Shown here one piece after another: positions 1 to 6,261 of a stretch of 11,909 nucleotides of DNA. The DNA is from Colivicinus sp963607765 (GTDB lineage Bacteria > Bacillota_I > Bacilli_A > Erysipelotrichales > Erysipelotrichaceae). The notes below the pieces were generated by a model. The model was not told where the DNA came from. It was given only the letters and a program-made list of their open reading frames with translations, and searched no databases. Positions within the stretch are counted from its first letter, which is position 1, and each line of letters starts with the position of its first letter. The stretch is taken from assembly GCA_963607765.1 (NCBI GenBank), contig CAVDDT010000044.1, forward strand, positions 1-11,909. The letters run 5' to 3'. Made by a program: the position numbers and the translations under genes.

Positions 1-365
1 GCTATAAGAAGATGATTAATGAGGCTGCTAAGACTTATCCTAACTTCAAGGCAGTAGCTACTACTTTAAGAACAGTTAAGACTGCTACTGTTAACGATTG
101 GTCTGCTATTATGTGGGCTGATGGTGAAATCTATAAGGCAAAGGATTACCAAGGCCTAGAAATCATGGATAGAGTTGGCGGCGGTGATTCATTCGCTAGT
201 GGACTTGTTTATGGCTTAATCAGCGGTAAAGATCCTGAGGATTGCGTAAATTATGGTGCAGCTCATGGTGCTCTAGCTATGACTACTCCAGGCGATACTT
301 CTATGGCTTCTAAAAAGGAAGTAGAAGCAATCATGGCTGGTGCAGGTGCAAGAGTTAAGAGGTAA
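1..365 (+). CDS. kdgK: PfkB-family sugar kinase, probable 2-keto-3-deoxygluconate kinase (3' part only)
   Basis: This is the C-terminal part of a cytoplasmic carbohydrate kinase; the gene starts upstream of the window, and the reading frame is open from the first full codon at position 3. The PfkB C-terminal signature is clear: DRVGGGDSFASG, with the catalytic Asp of GGGD encoded at 186-188. It is followed by the helical segment with NYGAAHGALAMTTPGD that is typical of ribokinase-like kinases near the nucleotide site. About 120 residues are visible, roughly the last third of a 310-340 aa family member. Ribokinase-fold kinases act on many sugars, so the substrate comes from context: uxuA starts 5 bases after the stop codon and uxuB follows, which makes phosphorylation of KDG to KDPG the most likely reaction. 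The gene is clearly co-transcribed with uxuA. The family call is firm; the KDG specificity is inferred. Confidence 0.85.
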   Translation, partial: YKKMINEAAKTYPNFKAVATTLRTVKTATVNDWSAIMWADGEIYKAKDYQGLEIMDRVGGGDSFASGLVYGLISGKDPEDCVNYGAAHGALAMTTPGDTSMASKKEVEAIMAGAGARVKR

Positions 366-370
366 TTATA

Positions 371-1438
371 ATGGAAATGACCTTAAGATGGTATGGAAGT
401 AAATTCGATACTGTAACTCTTCAACAAATTAGACAAATTCCTGGTGTAACAGGTGTTATCACAACTTTATATGACACTAAACCAGGTGAAGTATGGTCAA
501 GAGAAGCTATTAGAAACTTAAAGAATGAAGTTGAAGCTAGCGGCTTGCATATTTCTGGTATTGAAAGTGTTAATATCCATGATGATATTAAGGCTGGTTT
601 GCCTAGTAGAGATCAATATATTGAAAACTATATTGAGACTTTAAGAAATCTTGGTGAAGAAGGCATCCATCTTGTTTGTTATAACTTTATGCCAGTATTT
701 GACTGGACTCGTACTGAGCTTGCTAGAGTTAGACCTGATGGTTCTACTGTTTTAGCTTATACTCAAGAGGCAGTTGATGCCATCAATCCTGAAAAGATGT
801 TTGAATCTATTTCTGGTGATATGAATGGTACAGTTATGCCTGGTTGGGAACCTGAACGTATGGCAAAGGTTAAGGAACTATTTGCTTTATACAAAGATGT
901 TGATGACGAGAAATTATTTGAGAATTTAAAATATTTCTTAGAGAAGATTATGCCTGTTTGTGATGAATACAACATCAATATGGCAATCCATCCAGATGAT
1001 CCAGCTTGGAGTGTATTTGGTTTACCTAGAATTATTATCAATAAAGAAAATATCTTAAGAATGATGAAGATGGTAGATAATCCTCATAATGGTGTTACTT
1101 TCTGTTCTGGTTCTTATGGTACTAACTTAAATAATGATTTACCTGATATGATTAGAAGCTTAAAGGGTAGAATTCATTTCGCTCACGTTCGTAACTTAAA
1201 GTTCATTACTCCTACAAACTTTGAAGAAGCCGCTCACTTATCAAGTGATGGTAACTTCGATATGTATGAGATTATGAAAGCCTTATATGATATTGGTTTT
1301 GATGGTCCAATCAGACCTGACCATGGCCGTATGATTTGGGGCGAAGTTGCAATGCCAGGATATGGCTTATATGATAGAGCACTTGGTGCTACTTATTTAA
1401 ATGGTCTTTGGGAGGCAATTAGCAAAAATGCAAAATAG
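371..1438 (+). CDS. uxuA: mannonate dehydratase
   Basis: The product is a 355-aa cytoplasmic enzyme that dehydrates D-mannonate to 2-keto-3-deoxygluconate, the step before the kinase encoded upstream. The N-terminus has the family opening TLRWYG. Further along come AIHPDDP (His207), the TFCSGSYG segment (Cys245), HFAHVRN (His269 and His272) and RPDHGR (Asp317-His318). These are hallmark UxuA segments on a TIM-barrel fold, and His207, Cys245, His272 and Asp317 are the likely divalent-metal ligands (inferred by family resemblance). Length is normal for the shorter UxuA type. The start at 371 is chosen because AGAGG at 358-362 lies 8 bases upstream; an ATG two codons later is the only close alternative. 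The 3' end overlaps uxuB by 11 bases. No sign of damage. Confidence 0.96.
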   Translation: MEMTLRWYGSKFDTVTLQQIRQIPGVTGVITTLYDTKPGEVWSREAIRNLKNEVEASGLHISGIESVNIHDDIKAGLPSRDQYIENYIETLRNLGEEGIHLVCYNFMPVFDWTRTELARVRPDGSTVLAYTQEAVDAINPEKMFESISGDMNGTVMPGWEPERMAKVKELFALYKDVDDEKLFENLKYFLEKIMPVCDEYNINMAIHPDDPAWSVFGLPRIIINKENILRMMKMVDNPHNGVTFCSGSYGTNLNNDLPDMIRSLKGRIHFAHVRNLKFITPTNFEEAAHLSSDGNFDMYEIMKALYDIGFDGPIRPDHGRMIWGEVAMPGYGLYDRALGATYLNGLWEAISKNAK

Positions 1439-2996
1439 TGAATACGCAAAGCTTGGCTATAATGTGCCAGAGTATGATGTAGATGCTATGAGAAAGGCTA
1501 CAAAGGATAATCCTACTTGGATTCACTTTGGTGCTGGTAACTTATTTAGAGCTTTCCATGCTAATCTTGCTCAAAACTTATTAAACAATAAGGAATATGA
1601 CAAGGGTGTTGTTGTTGTTGAAGGATTCGACTACGAAATCGTTGAGAAGATGTATTGGCCAATGGACAACAAGCATATTCTTGTTACTTTAAAGGGTGAT
1701 GGTAGCATTGAAAAGACTTTAGTAGCAGGTGTAGCTGAAAGCTTGCTTCTTGATGAAACAAATGCTGATCAAATGACAAGACTTAAAGAGATCTTCTCTA
1801 ATCCAAGTCTTCAAATGGTTACATTCACTATCACTGAAAAGGGCTATGCTTTAACAGATCCTGCTGGTAATACTTTAAAGGGTATTGAAGCAGATTATGC
1901 TAATGGTCCTGATAAAGTAACAAGCTATATTGGTAAGGTAGCTAGTCTATTATTAACTAGATACAAGGCTGGTAAACTTCCTATCGCTATGGTTTCAACA
2001 GATAACTGTTCTCATAATGGCGATAAGCTATATAATGCAATGAATGGCTTTGCTAGTGCTTGGGTAAAGAATGGTTTTGTTGAAAAAGGCTTTGAAGAAT
2101 ACGTTAATGATAAGTCAAAGGTTTCTTTCCCTTGGTCAATGATTGACAAGATTACTCCAAGACCTGATGGTGATGTTAAAGCTATCTTGGCAAAAGATGG
2201 TCTTGAAGGACTTGATGGCATTGTTACTAGCAAGAAGACTTATGTTGCTCCTTTTGTAAATAGTGAAGAAACTCAATATTTAGTAATTGAAGATGCTTTC
2301 CCTAATGGCAGACCACCTCTTGATAAAGTAGGTGTATATTTCACTGATAAGGAAACAGTAGACAAAGTAGAAAAGATGAAAGTTTGTACTTGTCTAAATC
2401 CTCTTCATACATGTCTTGCAGTTTCTGGTTGTGTACTTGGTTATGAAAAGATTGCTGATGAAATGAAGGATGCGGACTTGGTTTCATTGATTAAGCAAAT
2501 TGGTTATGTTGAAGGCTTGCCTGTAGTAGTTGATCCTAAGATTTTAAATCCAAAGGAATTCATTGATACAGTAATCGAGAAGAGACTTCCTAATCCGTTT
2601 ATGCCAGATACTCCTCAAAGAATTGCTACTGATACTTCTATGAAGCTTTCAATTAGATTTGGTGAGACTATTAAGGCATATGGTGACAAGGCTAAAGATC
2701 TTAAGTATGTACCAATGGTATTTAGCTTATGGTTAAGATATGTAATGGGTATCAATGATAAGGGTGAAGCATTTGAACTTTCTCCAGATCCTAAGATGGA
2801 CTATGTAAAAGGCTTTGTTAAGGATCTTAAGTTAGGTGACTCTAATGTTGATTGTGTAGATGAACTTCTACATGATAAAGATATCTTTGGCGTAGACTTG
2901 TTTGAAGTAGGACTAGCTGATAAGGTTAAGGATTATTTCAAGAGTTTAATCAAAGGCCCTGGCGCTGTTAGAGAAACTATTCATAACTCTTTATAA
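1428..2996 (+). CDS. uxuB: D-fructuronate reductase (mannonate oxidoreductase), long-chain mannitol dehydrogenase family
   Basis: The product is a 522-aa NAD-dependent oxidoreductase that interconverts D-fructuronate and D-mannonate. The N-terminal Rossmann motif IHFGAGNLFR is at residues 32-41, DNCSHNG carries the conserved Asn193, and PWSMIDKITPRP (235-246) matches the family's PxTMxDRITPR block. The catalytic region reads KVCTCLNPLHT, with Lys318, Asn324 and His327. I place the start at ATG 1428. An in-frame ATG at 1401 lies ahead of the ribosome binding site GGAGG (1411-1415) and would add nine residues that are only a frame-shifted reading of uxuA. Starting at 1428, the gene overlaps the uxuA stop region by 11 bases, so translational coupling is likely. 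Tagaturonate reductase is the main alternative; adjacency to uxuA favours UxuB. Tandem TAA stops precede a strong hairpin terminator. Confidence 0.92.
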   Translation: MQNSEYAKLGYNVPEYDVDAMRKATKDNPTWIHFGAGNLFRAFHANLAQNLLNNKEYDKGVVVVEGFDYEIVEKMYWPMDNKHILVTLKGDGSIEKTLVAGVAESLLLDETNADQMTRLKEIFSNPSLQMVTFTITEKGYALTDPAGNTLKGIEADYANGPDKVTSYIGKVASLLLTRYKAGKLPIAMVSTDNCSHNGDKLYNAMNGFASAWVKNGFVEKGFEEYVNDKSKVSFPWSMIDKITPRPDGDVKAILAKDGLEGLDGIVTSKKTYVAPFVNSEETQYLVIEDAFPNGRPPLDKVGVYFTDKETVDKVEKMKVCTCLNPLHTCLAVSGCVLGYEKIADEMKDADLVSLIKQIGYVEGLPVVVDPKILNPKEFIDTVIEKRLPNPFMPDTPQRIATDTSMKLSIRFGETIKAYGDKAKDLKYVPMVFSLWLRYVMGINDKGEAFELSPDPKMDYVKGFVKDLKLGDSNVDCVDELLHDKDIFGVDLFEVGLADKVKDYFKSLIKGPGAVRETIHNSL

Positions 2997-3013
2997 TAAT
3001 TAATTAATATTTA

Positions 3014-3052
3014 ATATTAAAAGCTCTATTCAATGAATAGAGCTTTTAATAT
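3014..3052. terminator. bidirectional hairpin terminator between uxuB and the AraC-family gene
   Basis: Two 19-base arms (3014-3032 and 3034-3052) are exact reverse complements around a single central base, so a stem of about 17 bp with a short loop can form on either strand. Each arm has an AAAAGCTC/GAGCTTTT core, and U-rich sequence follows in both directions. It sits between convergent genes and should end both transcripts. The stop codon of the minus-strand regulator (3046-3048) lies inside the stem. Confidence 0.88.
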
Positions 3053-4290
3053 AGCGAAGTTAATCTAACTAATTTCTTATATTCACTTGGCGTATGCCCA
3101 ACTGTTTTTTTGAATATTTTAGAGAAATATTGTAAATCGTTTATACCGCAAAAGTTTGCTATATCAGAAATTGATAGATCAGAGTTATTTAACAGTAATG
3201 TTGCGTATTCGATTCTTTTTCTAGTTACATATTCGGTTAATGTTTCATTTGTTTCTTGTTTGAATAAGGTAGACAAGTAACTTGCGTTAACATTTAGCTT
3301 AGAGGCTATTGAATTTAGACTTAAGTCGGCTGTGTAGTCATAATTAATTAGAGTAATCGCTTGTTTTATTAACTTAGAATGCTGTTCATCAATAGTGTGT
3401 TCTCTTACTAACATGCAATATTTTCTCACCATCTCAAGACGCAAGTCATTTAATTCTTCCATAGTTTTGCATTCTTCAATTCGATAAGCAATTTTACTTG
3501 AAAGATCATCAATATGTATTGGATGAACTTTAGCTTTTTCTACCGATTTTCTAAATAAAGTATTTAAGATGATTGTATAATTTTTTCTATTTCTAATAGG
3601 ATTTTCAGCTCTATTTTGACCAGCTTTTAAAGATAAAAATTTGCTAAGCAACATCTCTGCATTATGCAGTTCTCCTTTAGAAACAGCGCCCAACATTTGA
3701 TTTTCTAGTTCGTATCTTTGGGCTAATAGATTCATATTTAAAAGAGTATCCATTCCTTCCTTTGGCTGTGGAACTTCATTAGATTGGCTGGCTAATGAAT
3801 CCGCATTAACTTCTTTATATTTAAACTTTTTGCCTCCTTGAACATGTGAATAAAAAGTGTTGATTAGCGTATGAATTATTGATGGATCATCTAGATGCTT
3901 AATGCCGTTGTAATAATTAACTAATTCGTTATATTTGCTATCTGGTACCTTGTAATATTTCATGACTTTTCTAATTTTTTCTTCGGTAATTGTTTTTGTG
4001 GTATAAGGCCCAACACTTACAAAAGTTAATTTTTTATTTGGAATAAAAAATACGTAGTAATCACAAAAAATATTACTAGTAAGTCTGTATAAAGTATTCC
4101 TTTCGTAGGTTGATAAAATATACGCTAGATGTCTTTCAAAAGATTCTCTTTTAAAAAAGAAAGAGAAAATACTATTTTTATATTCTTCTTTTGAATTAAG
4201 AGATTTGGCATTATATACAGTTGTTTTAATGTTTATATTAGCTAGAAAATCGACTAGTAAATTGAATTCGTTTTTAATTGCTTCTTCCAT
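3046..4290 (-). CDS. AraC-family transcriptional regulator
   Basis: The product is a 414-aa cytoplasmic regulator. The last ~110 residues (304-414) form a standard AraC/XylS DNA-binding domain: the first helix-turn-helix around SLNSIASKLNVNASYLSTLF, and the second with the family signature ISDIANFCGI...QYFSKIFKKTVGHTPSEYKK. The N-terminal ~300 residues show no cupin barrel, receiver domain or membrane segment that I can recognise. They include a hydrophobic, aromatic-rich stretch near YYVFFIPNKKLTFVSVGPY and a helical central part, so this may be an uncharacterised sensor domain. The ATG at 4290 has AAAGGG 9 bases upstream (4300-4305 on the opposite strand). The gene is divergent from the transporter operon and most likely controls it in response to the imported or released sugar. 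The ligand is unknown, and so is its sign (activator or repressor). Confidence 0.93.
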   Translation of the reverse strand: MEEAIKNEFNLLVDFLANINIKTTVYNAKSLNSKEEYKNSIFSFFFKRESFERHLAYILSTYERNTLYRLTSNIFCDYYVFFIPNKKLTFVSVGPYTTKTITEEKIRKVMKYYKVPDSKYNELVNYYNGIKHLDDPSIIHTLINTFYSHVQGGKKFKYKEVNADSLASQSNEVPQPKEGMDTLLNMNLLAQRYELENQMLGAVSKGELHNAEMLLSKFLSLKAGQNRAENPIRNRKNYTIILNTLFRKSVEKAKVHPIHIDDLSSKIAYRIEECKTMEELNDLRLEMVRKYCMLVREHTIDEQHSKLIKQAITLINYDYTADLSLNSIASKLNVNASYLSTLFKQETNETLTEYVTRKRIEYATLLLNNSDLSISDIANFCGINDLQYFSKIFKKTVGHTPSEYKKLVRLTSLY

Positions 4291-4351
4291 CTTTGAAAGC
4301 CCTTTCTACAAAAATAGGGAAAACCTAAAAATATTACAAATATCTAAAAAA

Positions 4352-4380
4352 ATTATACTACCTTGTTAATATTAAAACAA
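4352..4380 (-). promoter_or_regulatory. sigma-A-type promoter of the AraC-family gene
   Basis: On the minus strand a perfect -10 box TATAAT (4352-4357) lies 17 bases downstream of TTGTTT (4375-4380), a three-of-six match to the -35 consensus. Transcription would begin near 4345, giving a leader of about 55 bases before the ATG at 4290. Confidence 0.6.
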
Positions 4381-4390
4381 AGTAAACTAT
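4363..4390 (+). promoter_or_regulatory. candidate weak promoter of the transporter-glycosidase operon
   Basis: TTGTTA (4363-4368) could serve as a -35 box, with the poor -10 AACTAT (4385-4390) 16 bases further on. A second possibility is the better -10 TATACT at 4354-4359, which lacks a good -35 box and overlaps the regulator's own -10 on the other strand. Weak boxes would suit a promoter that needs activation by the divergent AraC-family protein. The exact start cannot be fixed from the sequence. Confidence 0.3.
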
Positions 4391-4410
4391 TTGTATCGAG
4401 CGTGTGTGGG

Positions 4411-4424
4411 TAGTAGCGCTTAAA
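4411..4424 (+). promoter_or_regulatory. possible operator in the leader, CcpA/LacI-like
   Basis: TAGTAGCGCTTAAA matches 10 of 14 positions of an ideal catabolite-response element (TGTAAGCGCTTACA), centred on the palindrome AGCGCT. It lies about 30 bases before the transporter ATG and downstream of the candidate promoter, where a bound repressor would block elongation or initiation. The left half is poor, so this is only a candidate for catabolite control. Confidence 0.25.
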
Positions 4425-4454
4425 CCTACTTAACGCAAAGAAAGAGGGAGACAC

Positions 4455-5942
4455 ATGACTGATAGTAATTCAAAATACTATGGCGAAAACGGCGTTCATA
4501 GAGTGCCGCTTTGGAGAATCGGAGGCTTTGCCTTAAATAACACAGCAACAAACTTCTACATGTTTATGATGAACTATGTTGCATATTTCTTAACAGGAAT
4601 TGTTGGTGTAGCTGTTGTAACTGCATCTTCATTTTCAATGATGATGAGAATTTGGGATGGTGTAACTGACCCATTCATCGGATTTGTTGTTGATAAGACT
4701 AATGGTAAATTTGGTAAGAATAGACCATTCATGGTAATTGGTAACATTATTCTTTGCTTGGCAAGTTTTGTAATGTTCCACTTTACACAAAAACTACCTG
4801 AAAACACTTCAATTAGATTTGCTTTCTTTATTGTAGTAGCTATGATTTACTACATTGGCTATACTTTCCAATGTGTAGTAACTAAGTCAGCTCAAAGCTG
4901 CTTAACTAACGATCCTAAACAAAGACCATTATTTGCAGTATTTGATGGTGTTTACAATGTAATTCTTTTCACAGTATTAGCACTTGTAACTGCTAAACTT
5001 GGAACTAAATATGGTACTATGGCTTCTGCTGGCGTATTCCATGAATTATGGGTTATGACTGCGATTTGTTCTGCTATTTGTACTTGTATCGCAATTTTCT
5101 GTATCGCTCCAAAAGATAGAACAGAATTCTTCGGTACTGGTGAAGTTCAAAAAGTTGGTCTAAAAGATTATTGGGAGACTTTAAAAGGCAACAAAGCTAT
5201 CCAAATGCTTATTGTTGCAGCTTCTACAGATAAACTAGCATTATCAACTAAGACTTCTACAGTTACTCTTGTATTGTTTGCGGTGCTTGTTGGTAACTAC
5301 TCAATGCAAGGCACAATGTCTGGTATCACTAATATTCCAGGTTTAATTCTATTGATTTTCTTTGTTGGTGGTTTAGCTACAAGACTTGGCCAAAGACGTG
5401 CAATGATTATTGGTTCAGTAGGCGGCATCATTGTTAATGCATTACTTATCCTATTATGGATCTGTGGCGATCCTACTACTATGGTTGGCGCTAATGGTGG
5501 CGTACAATGGAGCTTCTTTACAATTGCTTATGTTGTATTGACTGTTTCTTATACTGGTTTCAGTGGTATTACATCTAACATCGTTATTCCAATGACAGCT
5601 GACTGTGCTGACTATGAAGTATATAGAAGCGGCAAGTATGTTCCAGGCTTAATGGGCACATTATTCTCACTAGTTGATAAGCTAATTTCTTCATTAGCTC
5701 CAATGATTACTGGTATGTTATATGCATCAATTGGATTCAAGGATGCATTACCTGATGTTAATACCGCATACAGTGTAGAACTTAGAAATGTTACTGTATT
5801 CTGTGCTTATGGTATGATTATTCTTGGCTTAATTTGCAACTTGATCGCTATGAAGTTCTATCCATTAACAAAAGAATACATGGCTGAAATCCAAGATAAG
5901 ATTGCTGAAATTAAGAAAAACGCAGCTACTAAAAAAGCTTAA
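4455..5942 (+). CDS. GPH-family sugar:cation symporter (glycoside/glucuronide carrier type)
   Basis: The product is a 495-aa integral membrane transporter of the glycoside-pentoside-hexuronide:cation symporter family (MFS superfamily). The diagnostic loop reads DGVTDPFIGFVVDKTNGKFG and then KNRP, with Asp68, Asp72, Asp80 and Arg90 at the positions expected for the cation site and cytoplasmic loop. About twelve hydrophobic segments can be traced, for example around 35-56, 90-110, 125-140, 165-180 and 195-215. The C-terminus is a lysine-rich cytoplasmic tail, and no fused PTS IIA domain is present. The start is supported by GAGGG at 4444-4448, 6 bases upstream. It is the first gene of an operon with a TM2 protein and two glycosidases and is divergent from an AraC-family gene. 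It most likely imports the glycoside that those enzymes split. The family includes carriers of lactose, melibiose, xylosides and glucuronides; sequence alone does not decide the substrate. Confidence 0.93.
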   Translation: MTDSNSKYYGENGVHRVPLWRIGGFALNNTATNFYMFMMNYVAYFLTGIVGVAVVTASSFSMMMRIWDGVTDPFIGFVVDKTNGKFGKNRPFMVIGNIILCLASFVMFHFTQKLPENTSIRFAFFIVVAMIYYIGYTFQCVVTKSAQSCLTNDPKQRPLFAVFDGVYNVILFTVLALVTAKLGTKYGTMASAGVFHELWVMTAICSAICTCIAIFCIAPKDRTEFFGTGEVQKVGLKDYWETLKGNKAIQMLIVAASTDKLALSTKTSTVTLVLFAVLVGNYSMQGTMSGITNIPGLILLIFFVGGLATRLGQRRAMIIGSVGGIIVNALLILLWICGDPTTMVGANGGVQWSFFTIAYVVLTVSYTGFSGITSNIVIPMTADCADYEVYRSGKYVPGLMGTLFSLVDKLISSLAPMITGMLYASIGFKDALPDVNTAYSVELRNVTVFCAYGMIILGLICNLIAMKFYPLTKEYMAEIQDKIAEIKKNAATKKA

Positions 5943-5969
5943 TAATTTATAAGCTTAAAAGGAGATTTT

Positions 5970-6251
5970 ATGAGCAACCAAAAGAAGGAAAATATTTTTG
6001 TAAGGGGGATTGATTATCTTTTTGCTCTACAAGAGAAAAGACAACCTGTCAAAGTTAAGCGCAAGACCTATCTATTGGTTGCTCTTTTATTTGGCTGGTG
6101 CGGCGGACATCGATTAATGTCTAAACGATATGTTTTATTTGCAATATACTTATTATTGTGTTGGACTGGATTTTCTGTCGCTATGACAATTGTTGATTTA
6201 ATGATTGCTATTCCTATTCCTCCAGACGAGGATGGATATATTATGATTTGA
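5970..6251 (+). CDS. small TM2-domain membrane protein
   Basis: The product is a 93-aa protein with a basic N-terminal cytoplasmic part (KVKRKTY, residues 28-34) and a degenerate TM2 domain. A first hydrophobic segment (about 33-45) leads into the turn GGHR (45-48). A second, longer one (about 54-81) contains Asp76 in the IVDL motif, and the acidic end has the family's D-x-D-G (86-89). The aromatic and Gly residues that usually follow GxHR (FYxG) are replaced here by LMSK. AAAGGAG (5958-5964) is 5 bases before the ATG. The gene lies 27 bases after the transporter and 10 bases before the GH2 gene, so it is part of the operon. TM2 proteins have no generally agreed function. A role in transporter assembly or membrane sensing is possible but not shown by the sequence. 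Confidence 0.85.
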   Translation: MSNQKKENIFVRGIDYLFALQEKRQPVKVKRKTYLLVALLFGWCGGHRLMSKRYVLFAIYLLLCWTGFSVAMTIVDLMIAIPIPPDEDGYIMI

Positions 6252-6261
6252 AAGGAGCAAT

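Noticed and set aside
763..1041. Antisense open frame within uxuA
   Set aside because: No ribosome binding site or family features; it mirrors a well-supported gene. The same applies to other antisense frames at 2012-2233, 4574-4807, 6742-6948, 7462-7647, 9317-9574 and 10351-10548.
1401..1427. Upstream in-frame ATG as the start of uxuB
   Set aside because: It precedes the GGAGG ribosome binding site at 1411-1415, and the nine added residues are not like the family; ATG 1428 is better placed.
5935..5956. AAGCTTA/TAAGCTT inverted repeat after the transporter gene, as a terminator
   Set aside because: The stem is 7 AT-rich pairs with an 8-base loop and no T tract; it is followed by the ribosome binding site of the TM2 gene, so it is more likely chance.
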